Below, one piece after another: positions 1-7,090 of a DNA stretch of 64,000 bases. The translations under genes were made by a program, and so were the position numbers. The notes under the pieces are model-generated. The model did no database searches and was not told where the DNA came from. It was given only the letters and a program-made list of their open reading frames with translations. This DNA is from Acidobacteriota bacterium (lineage in GTDB: Bacteria; Acidobacteriota; Terriglobia; Terriglobales; SCQP01), in assembly GCA_021818955.1 (NCBI GenBank), contig JAKASR010000021.1, positions 1-64,000 on the forward strand, read 5' to 3'. Every line of letters starts with the position of its first letter. The stretch's first letter is position 1.

Positions 1-387
1 GAGGTCGCGGGTAAGGCAGACGGCCTGTCCGGAGCAATCGGCGAAGTCGAGCCAAAACTCGCTGCCGTCGGGGGCAAAGCGGGTAAAAGCCTCGGCCGGG
101 CCTGGCAGGCGGGAGTAGCGGGCATCGATCCAGGCCAGGCATTCGCGCACGGAGGCGGCGGAGGGCATGACCTTGAACTTTTGAAAATAGCGATCGACCA
201 GCAGGCGGCGCAACTCGGGTCCGCACAGGGCGTAGGTGCGCCAATGCTTTTCTTCTTTGAAGCGGACAAACGGCTGGAGGGAGGCATTGAAAAAGATTTC
301 GATTTTGGGGAACAACGCCTCGAATTGGGAAAGCAGGACGGGCGGTTGCGGCTGTTTTTCGGGGATGATGCTGACCAGGGCGGGCAT
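1..387 (-). CDS. Partial primase/helicase-like protein of mobile-element type (N-terminus only)
   Basis: The gene starts at an ATG at 387 with a strong Shine-Dalgarno (AAGGAG) about 7 nt upstream and runs off the left edge, so only the first 129 residues are visible. They include HWRTYALCGPELRRLL near the middle, then an RYFQKF segment, an ECLAWIDARYS segment and FWLDFADCSGQAV near the edge. This order (an 'hwrtypl' strand, a helical segment, a 'leara' helix, then a 'lDlad..g.av' strand) is familiar from the N-terminal region of phage- and plasmid-type primase/helicase ATPases. The ATPase domain itself would lie outside the window, so the assignment rests on this region alone. Upstream of its start are the heptamer arrays, which fits a variable chromosomal region. 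It could instead be an unrelated hypothetical protein. Confidence 0.5.
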   Translation of the reverse strand, partial: MPALVSIIPEKQPQPPVLLSQFEALFPKIEIFFNASLQPFVRFKEEKHWRTYALCGPELRRLLVDRYFQKFKVMPSAASVRECLAWIDARYSRLPGPAEAFTRFAPDGSEFWLDFADCSGQAVCLTRDL

Positions 388-414
388 AAAGGCTCCTTTG
401 GACGAAGTTTGAGA

Positions 415-826
415 GCGCAAAGCGCAAAGCGCAAAGCACAAAGCACAGAGCGCAAAGCGCAAAGCGCAAAGCACAAAGCGCAGAGCGCAGAATTTGTCTG
501 GGCGCAGCCCGCAAGCGGGCTGCTTTCCACGGAAGGAAAAAAGCAAAAAGCGCAGAGCGCAGAGCGCAGAGCACAGAGCGCAGAGCACAGAGCGCAGAGC
601 GCAAAGCACAGAGCGCAGAATTTGTCTGGGCGCAGCCCGCAAGCGGGCTGCTTTCCACGGAAGGAAAAAAGCAAAAAGCGCAAAGCGCAGAGCGCAGAGC
701 GCAGAGCGCAGAGCGCAGAGCGCAGAGCGCAGAGCACAAAGCACAAAGCACAAAGCGCAGAGCGCAGAGCGCAGAATTTGTCTGGGCGCAGCCCGCAAGC
801 GGGCTGCTTTCCACGGAAGGAAAAAA
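415..826 (+). repeat. GCGCARA heptamer array with three palindromic cassettes
   Basis: Imperfect tandem heptamers of the form GCGCAAA, GCGCAGA or GCACARA fill most of this stretch. Three copies of a roughly 50-bp cassette interrupt them, beginning at about 490, 618 and 773. Each cassette starts GAATTTGTCTGGGC, carries the inverted repeat GCAGCCCGC-AA-GCGGGCTGC (504-523 in the first copy), and ends TTTCCACGGAAGGA. All units point the same way. Open frames read through the array only because the unit has no stop codon. The same units recur at 3602-3750. There are no unique spacers, so this is not a CRISPR. Confidence 0.9.
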
Positions 827-855
827 GCGGGCCAGAGACCCGCCACGGCGGGGCT

Positions 856-1108
856 GCGGCTCGGCCGCTTTTACTTTTAGGCGCTGACGCTTTCGCAAAG
901 GTCCGGCCGAAACCGGACGCATGGCGAATACTCATGGCTGCCGGGCATTGCCGGGCGCAATTCCTGCGGAATTGCCGGCTTGCCTGATGCAATTCCTACG
1001 GAATTGCTTTGTATCGTCGTTAATAGGCGCGGGATCTTACAGGAACCCCGCGCTTCGGCCTGCGATTTCGGACGAATACTTCTGTCCGACTCGGCCGTTA
1101 ACGCTTTA
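856..1108 (+). repeat. Composite polar repeat, long copy 1
   Basis: Modules in order: a GCGGCTCGGCCGC hairpin followed by TTTTACTTTTA; GGCGCTGACGCTTTCGCAAA; a GTCCGG/CCGGAC hairpin; a CAATTCC/GGAATTG hairpin; a GCGCGGG/CCCGCGC hairpin; and a tail GTCCGACTCGGCCGTTAACG. The first and last modules share CTCGGCCG followed downstream by ACGCTTT. No gene is visible inside. Other long copies lie at 28794, 41652 and 59267. Confidence 0.85.
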
Positions 1109-1860
1109 CGGCCACGTTCCCAGGGAAAAAGCTGCCGAAAATAAAAACAGCGGCTAAAGAGCCGCTGCAATCAGGCACACTTTGGTTATCCCTTTACTGC
1201 AAGTCCTGGCCGGTTCGAACGAAACGAACCGCCCTGGACGACCTCCCCTGAGGCAGATCGTCCGCCGGCTGCAGACTGCCAGCCGGCGCGGGTTAGGCGA
1301 TAGGCGCCCTCAGCGTAAGCCGTCTTTCGGCACAGCCTATCTGCGCGTCAATAAAACAAGGCGATAAGCGTCGCATGGCTTTGTACCCGGCCGCTCGGCG
1401 ATCCTCATGCATTTCCCTATCCATTGCGGTCGCCTCGCGGCTTTGGCTTGGACAATTTCCATTTCCATGAAATTGCCACGCAGCCTCGCTCGGCTCGCTT
1501 CTCGCCCTGTCCATAACCTGATTATAACACATAGTAACTTATAAGTAATAATTATTATACAAATATCTTTCGATACTATTACTTACAATGATAATACGGC
1601 GAAACAAAAGCAAACACGGCAAAAGCGCCGATTCCCCAGGATAAATACAGGGAAACCGCAGAATGAAGCTAAAAAGCCGGCTCACAATTTGAAATAAAAA
1701 TATTTTCGCTTATTTTTCCATAGCTTAGAAGCGGCGACTTTGAACAGCTGAAATCGGAAGCAAGATGCGGGGACAATTTACGATTTTAAATATGATACTT
1801 GTAGTAGAGCTTATACGAGCGACAGCCAGTGCGAACGAGCGGCGGTAGCTTTCTTTACGC
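1109..1860. other. Intergenic region, partly AT-rich, no gene recognised
   Basis: No coding frame with a credible start and recognisable protein was found. A 7-bp hairpin (CGGTTCG/CGAACCG, 1211-1231) resembles a tRNA T-arm, but no tRNA surrounds it. From about 1510 to 1800 the sequence becomes much richer in A+T than the genes around it. It lies downstream of gpsA, so it could hold the end of that transcript, but no clear terminator was seen. Confidence 0.6.
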
Positions 1861-2898
1861 TTATTCCGCCTTGAGGCGGCGCAGCATAAGCTCTTGCAGG
1901 CCCTGGCGGGGCGGGAGACCGTCGAAGAGCACGCGGTACATGGTTTCGGTGATGGGCATTTCGATGCCGTGGCGGCGGGCCAGCTCGCGGGCGGCGGCGG
2001 TGGTTTTGACGCCCTCGGCGACCATGCCGTGCATGCCGTCCAGGATCTGGTCGAGGCGGCGTCCCTTGGCCAGCTCGACGCCGACATGGCGATTGCGGCT
2101 AAGCTCGCCGGTGCAGGTCAGCACCAGGTCGCCGAGTCCGGCCAAGCCGGCGAGGGTTTCGCGGCGTCCGCCGGCGGCCTGGGCGAGGCGGGAAATTTCC
2201 GCCAGGCCGCGGGTAATCAGCGCCGCCAGGGCGTTGGAGCCCAGTCCCATGCCAGCGCAGATGCCGGCGGCGATGGCGATGACGTTTTTCAGCGACGCGC
2301 CCAATTCGACGCCGGCGGGGTCGGCGTTGGTGTAGAGGCGAAAGCTGGGTCCGGAGAAGGCGGCTTGCACGCGGCGCGCCAGCTCCTCATCGTGGGAGGC
2401 GACCACCAGGGCGGTGGGGTCTCCACGCGCCACTTCGGGGGCGAAGGTCGGGCCGCTGAGCACGCCAATGCGGGCGGGAAAATGCGGAGCCAGGACGTGG
2501 GCGATGACCTGGCTCATGCGCGCCAGGGAGCCGTCTTCGAGGCCCTTGGTAGCGCTGACCAGCAGCATTTCCGGGCGCAGCCAGGGGGCCATGCGCTCAA
2601 GCATGGCGCGGCAGACGTGCGAGGGCATGGCGGTAATGACGATTTCCGCCTCGGCCAGGCAGGCGGCAAGATCCTGCGTGGCTTCCACCTCCTCCGGCAC
2701 TGGGCGTCCGGGAAGATAGCGTGGATTTTCCCGGCGCTCGCGAATGGCGCGGCAGATGTCGTCTTCCATCACCCATAAACGGGGCTGCAGGCCCGCACGC
2801 GCCAGCACGATGGCTAGCGCCGTGCCCCAGCCGCCGGCGCCGACGACGGCCAGGCGAGGCGGATTCAGTTGGCGGCGGATCGGGTTTTCGTTTTCCAC
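1861..2898 (-). CDS. gpsA: Glycerol-3-phosphate dehydrogenase [NAD(P)+]
   Basis: Reduces dihydroxyacetone phosphate to sn-glycerol-3-phosphate, the backbone for phospholipid synthesis, in the cytoplasm. The N-terminus has the Rossmann dinucleotide motif VVGAGGWGTALA, followed by SATKGLEDGSL, GVLSGPTFAPEVA and the active-site helix region beginning ELGASLKNVIAIAAG, all hallmarks of the family. I chose the GTG at 2898 (protein starts VENENPIRRQLNPPRLAVVG) because no ATG lies close to the Rossmann fold. This gives 345 residues, the usual size. The start lies inside the end of plsY (34-nt overlap), so the two are probably translationally coupled and form one minus-strand unit. The downstream enzyme PlsY uses the product of this one. 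Confidence 0.93.
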   Translation of the reverse strand: MENENPIRRQLNPPRLAVVGAGGWGTALAIVLARAGLQPRLWVMEDDICRAIRERRENPRYLPGRPVPEEVEATQDLAACLAEAEIVITAMPSHVCRAMLERMAPWLRPEMLLVSATKGLEDGSLARMSQVIAHVLAPHFPARIGVLSGPTFAPEVARGDPTALVVASHDEELARRVQAAFSGPSFRLYTNADPAGVELGASLKNVIAIAAGICAGMGLGSNALAALITRGLAEISRLAQAAGGRRETLAGLAGLGDLVLTCTGELSRNRHVGVELAKGRRLDQILDGMHGMVAEGVKTTAAARELARRHGIEMPITETMYRVLFDGLPPRQGLQELMLRRLKAE

Positions 2899-3548
2899 TG
2901 GAAGCGGAATTCCTGGCCGGCGCGCAGGCGTCGCAGATTGTCGCGATGCCGCCAGATGACCAGCAAGGCGCAGCAGGACGCGGCGGCATAGACGACCGGG
3001 GGATAGGCCGAGCCATACTGCCACCAGATCAGGACCGGGAGCGTCAGGCTGGTGACGATGGAGGCGAGCGAGATAAAGCGCCAGATGGCGACGACGAGGA
3101 TAAACAGCAGCAGGGCGAGGAGCAGCGCCCGGGGCGCGAGGGCGAGAAAGACTCCCAAGCCGGTGGCCACGCCTTTGCCGCCGCGGCCGCGCAGCCAGGG
3201 GGTATAGATATGGCCCAGCAGGACGGCGACCATGGCGGAGGCGATCCAGGCGTAATGATAGACCGGGACCTGCGAGGTGGTGCGCATATAGACGTAATGG
3301 CTGGTGGGCAGGGTCTGGTAGCCGAGGAAATCGGCGACGACCACCGCCAGCGCCCCCTTGGCGGCATCGCAGGCCAGGGTGGCGGCTCCCAATCCGGCGC
3401 CGGCGCGCCGCATGACGTTGGTGGCGCCGATGTTGCCGCTGCCTTCGCGGCGGATGTCGCCGCCGTACTTCCAGCGATAGAACAGGTATCCGAAGGGGAT
3501 CGAGCCCAGCAAATAGGCGAGCACCGGGATGAGCCAGTAGTGCGACAT
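2865..3548 (-). CDS. plsY: Acyl-phosphate:glycerol-3-phosphate acyltransferase
   Basis: Integral membrane enzyme that transfers the acyl group of acyl-phosphate to glycerol-3-phosphate to make lysophosphatidic acid. The 227-residue protein starts MSHYWLIPVLAYLLGSIPFG and has several hydrophobic helices. The three conserved family loops are visible: GSIPFGYL, the GSGNIGATNV segment followed by DAAKGALAV, and GRGGKGVATGLGV. It is upstream of and overlaps gpsA, which supplies its substrate, a common bacterial pairing. There is no good Shine-Dalgarno before the ATG; a TAGAAT hexamer lies 12 nt upstream and could be a -10 box with a very short leader. A heptamer array lies directly upstream. Confidence 0.93.
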   Translation of the reverse strand: MSHYWLIPVLAYLLGSIPFGYLFYRWKYGGDIRREGSGNIGATNVMRRAGAGLGAATLACDAAKGALAVVVADFLGYQTLPTSHYVYMRTTSQVPVYHYAWIASAMVAVLLGHIYTPWLRGRGGKGVATGLGVFLALAPRALLLALLLFILVVAIWRFISLASIVTSLTLPVLIWWQYGSAYPPVVYAAASCCALLVIWRHRDNLRRLRAGQEFRFQWKTKTRSAAN

Positions 3549-3601
3549 GCGTCGCAGATCATTCTAGAGTTTCCCGACGGAAGTTTCCAGGGGCGGGGAA
3601 A

Positions 3602-3750
3602 ATGGCGCAGAGCACAAAGCGCAAAGCACAGAGCACAAAGCGCAAAGCCAGAATTTGTCTGGGCGCAGCCCGCAAGCGGGCTGCTTTCCACGGAAGGAAA
3701 TGCAAAAAGCGCAGGGCGCAGAGCGCAGAGCGCAGGGCAGAAAGCTAAAA
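3602..3750 (+). repeat. Second GCGCARA heptamer array with one palindromic cassette
   Basis: The heptamers match the array at 415-826. The cassette at about 3650-3702 again carries GCAGCCCGC-AA-GCGGGCTGC and ends TTTCCACGGAAGGA. Orientation is as in the first array. It separates plsY from the AT-richer ATPase gene and marks the left edge of the compositionally odd segment. Confidence 0.9.
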
Positions 3751-3828
3751 CCAGCTAAGGTGAGCTCGAACTAAAACGATCAATGGTGACTAACCTTGGA
3801 ATATGCAGTGGTCGTATACTATGATGCT

Positions 3829-4938
3829 GTGATAAAACGACTGTACATTCACAATTTCCGATGCTTGGAGAACTTTGAACTTCCCATTCAAGGCCGATCT
3901 TCGATCCTCCTTATCGGAAAAAACGGAGCTGGCAAGACTACAGTTGGTTTTGCCCTTGAAATCCTTCAGAGGATTGCACGAGGAACAAATCGGGTTGGCG
4001 AACTGGTCAGGCCAAAAGATATTGCCCATAGCCGCGCGGACGTCCCCGTTCGATTCGAACTCGAGGTTGAGCTAAGAAATCAAGTTTACGGATACGAAGT
4101 TGCTTTTGAGTTACCAGAAGGCTTTAGAGAGCTTCGCGTTCGCGAAGAAAAGCTTTCGATCAATAGCGAAATCGTATACAGCCGAGATCTAGCAACGGTG
4201 CATCTGAAGAAAACTGGCCAGGCAAAAGAAGCAGTCTTCTCCATCGATTGGCACCTGGTGGCCCTACCCATTATTCAGCAACTCCCAGAAAACAACCCCG
4301 TCAATATTTTTAAAGCATGGTTAGGACAAACAATAATACTTCGACCGCTGCCAAGCCTAATTCTCGGCCACTCTCAAGAAGAAACTCTACTGCCGAACAT
4401 TGATGTCACGAATATCGGCGCCTGGTTCGCTGGCATGGTGGCCCATGCACCGGCAGCTTACAGCACTATCGACCATTACTTGAAACAAGTAATGGTCGAT
4501 CTGGTCGACATAAAGAATCCGCTCGTTGGAACCGACTCACGTAGTTTGTCCGTTCAATTCTCAAATAAACAGGGGGAGTTGAAGCTACCCTTCGCGGAAC
4601 TTTCCGATGGTGAAAAATGCTTCGTCATTTTCGCCCTCGTGCTAGCGGCCAATAAAGCCTATGGACCGTTGCTTTGTTTTTGGGATGAGCCTGACAATTA
4701 TCTTGCCCCATCCGAAGTTGGGCATTTTATCATGGCTCTACGCAGCGCCTTTCAATCAGGAGGTCAATTCATCGCTACATCCCACAACACAGAGGCAATT
4801 CAGCGATTTTCGGATGAAAACACACTCGTCCTATTCAGGAAGAGCCACCTTGAACCAACGATTATTCGCAGCCTAGATAAGATTCACCATACTTGCAACT
4901 TGGTCAGTGCGCTTGTTCTAGATGATCTGGATTTATGA
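3829..4938 (+). CDS. AAA/ABC-type ATPase of a two-gene module
   Basis: A 369-residue ATPase of the SMC/OLD-like class. From the chosen GTG it starts like related proteins (KRLYIHNFRCLENF). Walker A is G30KNGAGKT37, an ABC-type signature LSDGEK begins at about residue 258, Walker B is WDEPDNYL with D286 and E287, and a switch His is in ATSHNTEAI at about 319. The roughly 220 residues between Walker A and the signature match no domain I know. It shares an ATGA overlap with the next gene, so the two proteins are almost certainly made together. The start is uncertain: a longer frame opens with TTG at 3796 and neither has a Shine-Dalgarno, but TATACT at 3815-3820 would fit a nearly leaderless GTG start. 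The gene is AT-richer than its neighbours, suggesting transfer. OLD-family, PARIS (AriA) and RloA-type defence ATPases are comparable, but the exact family is not known to me. Confidence 0.8.
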   Translation: MIKRLYIHNFRCLENFELPIQGRSSILLIGKNGAGKTTVGFALEILQRIARGTNRVGELVRPKDIAHSRADVPVRFELEVELRNQVYGYEVAFELPEGFRELRVREEKLSINSEIVYSRDLATVHLKKTGQAKEAVFSIDWHLVALPIIQQLPENNPVNIFKAWLGQTIILRPLPSLILGHSQEETLLPNIDVTNIGAWFAGMVAHAPAAYSTIDHYLKQVMVDLVDIKNPLVGTDSRSLSVQFSNKQGELKLPFAELSDGEKCFVIFALVLAANKAYGPLLCFWDEPDNYLAPSEVGHFIMALRSAFQSGGQFIATSHNTEAIQRFSDENTLVLFRKSHLEPTIIRSLDKIHHTCNLVSALVLDDLDL

Positions 4939-5435
4939 GTGCCAATAAGTACTTGCAGCACGTCTTTGTACTCCCCGAAGATGATGCGAATCGCCAGATT
5001 GCAAATGGATTCTTTCTTGCTCTTGCTACGGGACAATATCAGCGGCAGTTCAATATATTGGAAACAGCAGGCGGTTGGAATGAAGTTCTTGTACGTTTCA
5101 ATAGCAGCTACGCCGCAGATATGGACATTATTCCAACCCGTTTCATGGTTCTCTTAATCGATTTTGACAACCATTTGGACAGGCTTGAACAAGCGAGAAA
5201 CAGAATTCCCAGGCATTTGCATGATCGTGTATTTATTCTTGGCGCTCTCGGTGAACCTGAAAGCCTCAGGCGAGACCTCGGCTCTTATGAAGAGATCGGC
5301 CTAGCGATGGCTCGAGATTGCCGAGAAGGAACTGATACGGTTTGGAGTCACCCCCACCTGCAGCACAATACACAGGAAATCGCACGATTGCGACATCAGA
5401 TCTGTAATTTCTTGTTCCCCCCACCAGTAAATTAG
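4935..5435 (+). CDS. Small TOPRIM-like partner of the ATPase
   Basis: A 166-residue soluble protein translated from an ATG that overlaps the stop of the ATPase gene (ATGA). The pattern is HVFVLPEDDANRQIANGF (acidic E15, D16, D17), then a strand MVLLIDFDNHLDR with D76-x-D78, then DRVFILGALGEPESLRR. A glutamate after one hydrophobic strand and a DxD after another is the metal-binding layout of TOPRIM nucleases and DUF4435-like proteins, so a metal-dependent nuclease or phosphotransfer role is inferred, not shown. I recall similar ATPase neighbours for such proteins but know of no assigned function. It is shorter than AriB of PARIS. No signal peptide or membrane helix is present. Base composition is AT-rich like its partner. 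Confidence 0.7.
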   Translation: MSANKYLQHVFVLPEDDANRQIANGFFLALATGQYQRQFNILETAGGWNEVLVRFNSSYAADMDIIPTRFMVLLIDFDNHLDRLEQARNRIPRHLHDRVFILGALGEPESLRRDLGSYEEIGLAMARDCREGTDTVWSHPHLQHNTQEIARLRHQICNFLFPPPVN

Positions 5436-5554
5436 GGACGCCTGTCGTGAAAGCTGAAGTTGCGTCTTTAACTCGTACCGAGAACTTCCTCCAATCAGTA
5501 CGACGGAATCAACTTGTGCCACTTTCGTAATTGATAACTTGATAACACAACAGC
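5436..5554. other. Short intergenic gap after the ATPase pair
   Basis: AT-rich sequence between the TOPRIM-like gene and the acylase fragment. No terminator hairpin or open frame of interest was seen. Confidence 0.5.
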
Positions 5555-5555
5555 C

Positions 5556-5778
5556 TAGGGCGCGAGGGTCAGGGTATGGCGGGCATGTAGTTGGACGGCG
5601 GCGGGGGAGAACCAGAGCGGCACTGGCGGGCCGCCTTGCAGCCAGGCGGGGAACTGATCGCAGTAATGGCGGCGCAACGGCTCACCGGCCTCGCCGACAG
5701 GCAGGGTAAGGATGCTGCGGTCCCAGTCGGCGAGGTTGGCGACGAAGCGCATGCTCTGGCCGAAACGTCCGGTATTGG
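5556..5778 (-). pseudogene. Truncated copy of the 3' end of the penicillin acylase gene
   Basis: This 223-bp block aligns without gaps to 7095-7317, the last 75 or so codons of the intact acylase gene, including NTGRFGQSMRFVANLADWD and FSPAAVQLHARHTLTLAP. I counted about 13 mismatches, all but one of them G/C in the intact gene and A/T here, which fits decay without selection. The homology stops at GGTATTGG and is followed at once by heptamer-like sequence (GCGCAAGGCACAGAGCGCAG). There is no acylase start or active site, so it is a remnant. It lies in the same orientation as the intact copy, 1539 bp away, and the two flank the exported-protein gene. Confidence 0.85.
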
Positions 5779-5780
5779 CG

Positions 5781-5812
5781 CGCGCAAGGCACAGAGCGCA
5801 GGGAGCAGGGCA
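5781..5812 (+). repeat. Trace of GCGCARA heptamers at the acylase-fragment breakpoint
   Basis: The bases right after the truncated acylase copy read GCGCAAGGCACAGAGCGCAG, a short degenerate heptamer run in the same orientation as the larger arrays. It sits exactly where homology to the acylase gene ends, suggesting the repeat took part in the rearrangement. Confidence 0.5.
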
Positions 5813-6049
5813 GATAGCAAAAATTAGCAATAGCGAGCACCGGCGGGATGAATGAGAGGCTGTCCGGATAAATCGAGTTCTAGGTCTGAATGAGGTGGAG
5901 ACGTCGGTAAAATAGAGAAGAAAAACTAGCCATTTCGAGATTTTCACCAGCGCTACTGTCCGATTTTGATGATTACGCAGGCGCGGGCGCCCGCACTTGC
6001 CCCAAACTCGTAGCGAGTGTATATTGGGCCAGTGGAAATCACTGTCAAT

Positions 6050-7000
6050 ATGAGCATCTTCGTAAAAATACAGAAATATCTTGCAATAAGGCTAATGACG
6101 ATTTTGAGTCTTGCCTCACTGTTTGCCTCACTTTCCGCTCAATCAGCCTGGCAATATCGCGCTAAAGAATCGAGCACATCCATTGGACAATCCATCAACG
6201 GCGGATTAATAACAAATATTAATAAAAGGAATGCAAGCATACTGATAGGCGCCAACCAAATGATAATTAAAATTAAAGATCAAGTTGTGATTATCAATTT
6301 AAAAAAGCACCTTATTACTGTTATTGATCATAAGAAGCATGAGTATGCCACGCATGCCTGGCATAAAGTAAACCCTTCGATGCTCTTTCCGGCCGACTTA
6401 TATCCAGCCCCTATCCGGGCAGGAAAAAGCGTTACTTATCAGCGAATTCATAAAAAGACGGTTGCCATAACGCTGGAAAATAAATCAGAAAACTTCGGCA
6501 TGGAATCGATTCACGGCACCGCCGCCTACCATACGGCAATCATTCAACGCATGCGGTCGAAATTTCAAGAAGATCAATGCACCATCACAGATTTCTGGAA
6601 TTCCCATGACTTCAGACCCGACCCATGGCCGCCTTTTCTTCATGCAATATCCACAACAGATTTAAATACATATTGGTTAACCATCCTGCCTTCAATCCCG
6701 ACATCGGGCATACCCGGGGTTATTCTACTTCCAGGCTCAACACCCAATGCCGGCTTTCCCATTCAAATCAAGCAGACAATGTTAGAAAGCAATCCCTTAC
6801 AAAAAACCGCCTCGATTCGAGTCCATTCTTCGCTCCTCAGCCGTTGCGGATATGATGGCAATAAAATCATAGATGAAGCCACATACGATAATATTATAAA
6901 TTATCATTTTCAGCATATAACCCCATCGGAAAGTACATTTAAGATACCGGATGGTTATCGTCAAGTACCAATTGACAAATTCGAACAGACTATTTTTTAA
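6050..7000 (+). CDS. Exported protein of unknown function, AT-rich
   Basis: I do not recognise this protein with confidence. The N-terminus has a signal peptide: basic start, then a hydrophobic stretch around MTILSLASLFASLSAQSA, predicting cleavage near AQSA. The mature part has beta-rich stretches such as QMIIKIKDQVVIINLKK and HLITVIDHKKHEYATHAW, which recall DUF4412-like periplasmic domains ('it measures itself, then checks a stored ID' style strands), but this is weak. Two cysteines are far apart (QCTITDF and SRCGYDG). The frame is open from a GTG at 6017; I prefer the ATG at 6050. No good Shine-Dalgarno is present. Its A+T content is far above the flanking acylase gene, and it lies between the two copies of the acylase 3' end, so it probably arrived by insertion. 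Confidence 0.65.
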   Translation: MSIFVKIQKYLAIRLMTILSLASLFASLSAQSAWQYRAKESSTSIGQSINGGLITNINKRNASILIGANQMIIKIKDQVVIINLKKHLITVIDHKKHEYATHAWHKVNPSMLFPADLYPAPIRAGKSVTYQRIHKKTVAITLENKSENFGMESIHGTAAYHTAIIQRMRSKFQEDQCTITDFWNSHDFRPDPWPPFLHAISTTDLNTYWLTILPSIPTSGIPGVILLPGSTPNAGFPIQIKQTMLESNPLQKTASIRVHSSLLSRCGYDGNKIIDEATYDNIINYHFQHITPSESTFKIPDGYRQVPIDKFEQTIF

Positions 7001-7090
7001 ACCTAACTGAAGGCGGTCCAGGCCGAGGCTGCCGGATTTACCCCGCAGGCGGCAGGTTCCCGCCCGACAGGTTCGATCGACCCACGCAAG

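Noticed and set aside
504-523. Cassette hairpin as an intrinsic terminator
   Set aside because: It is followed by TTTCC only, and it occurs inside tandem arrays far from gene ends.
415-826. Possible CRISPR array
   Set aside because: Units are 7 bp and the cassettes are copies of each other, with no unique spacers and no cas genes.
1211-1231. tRNA T-arm (GGTTCGAA)
   Set aside because: No acceptor, D or anticodon arms surround it; it is a local 7-bp hairpin.
3549-7090. Insertion sequence carrying the AT-rich genes
   Set aside because: No transposase, terminal inverted repeats or short target duplication were found; only the 223-bp duplication and heptamer arrays mark the edges.
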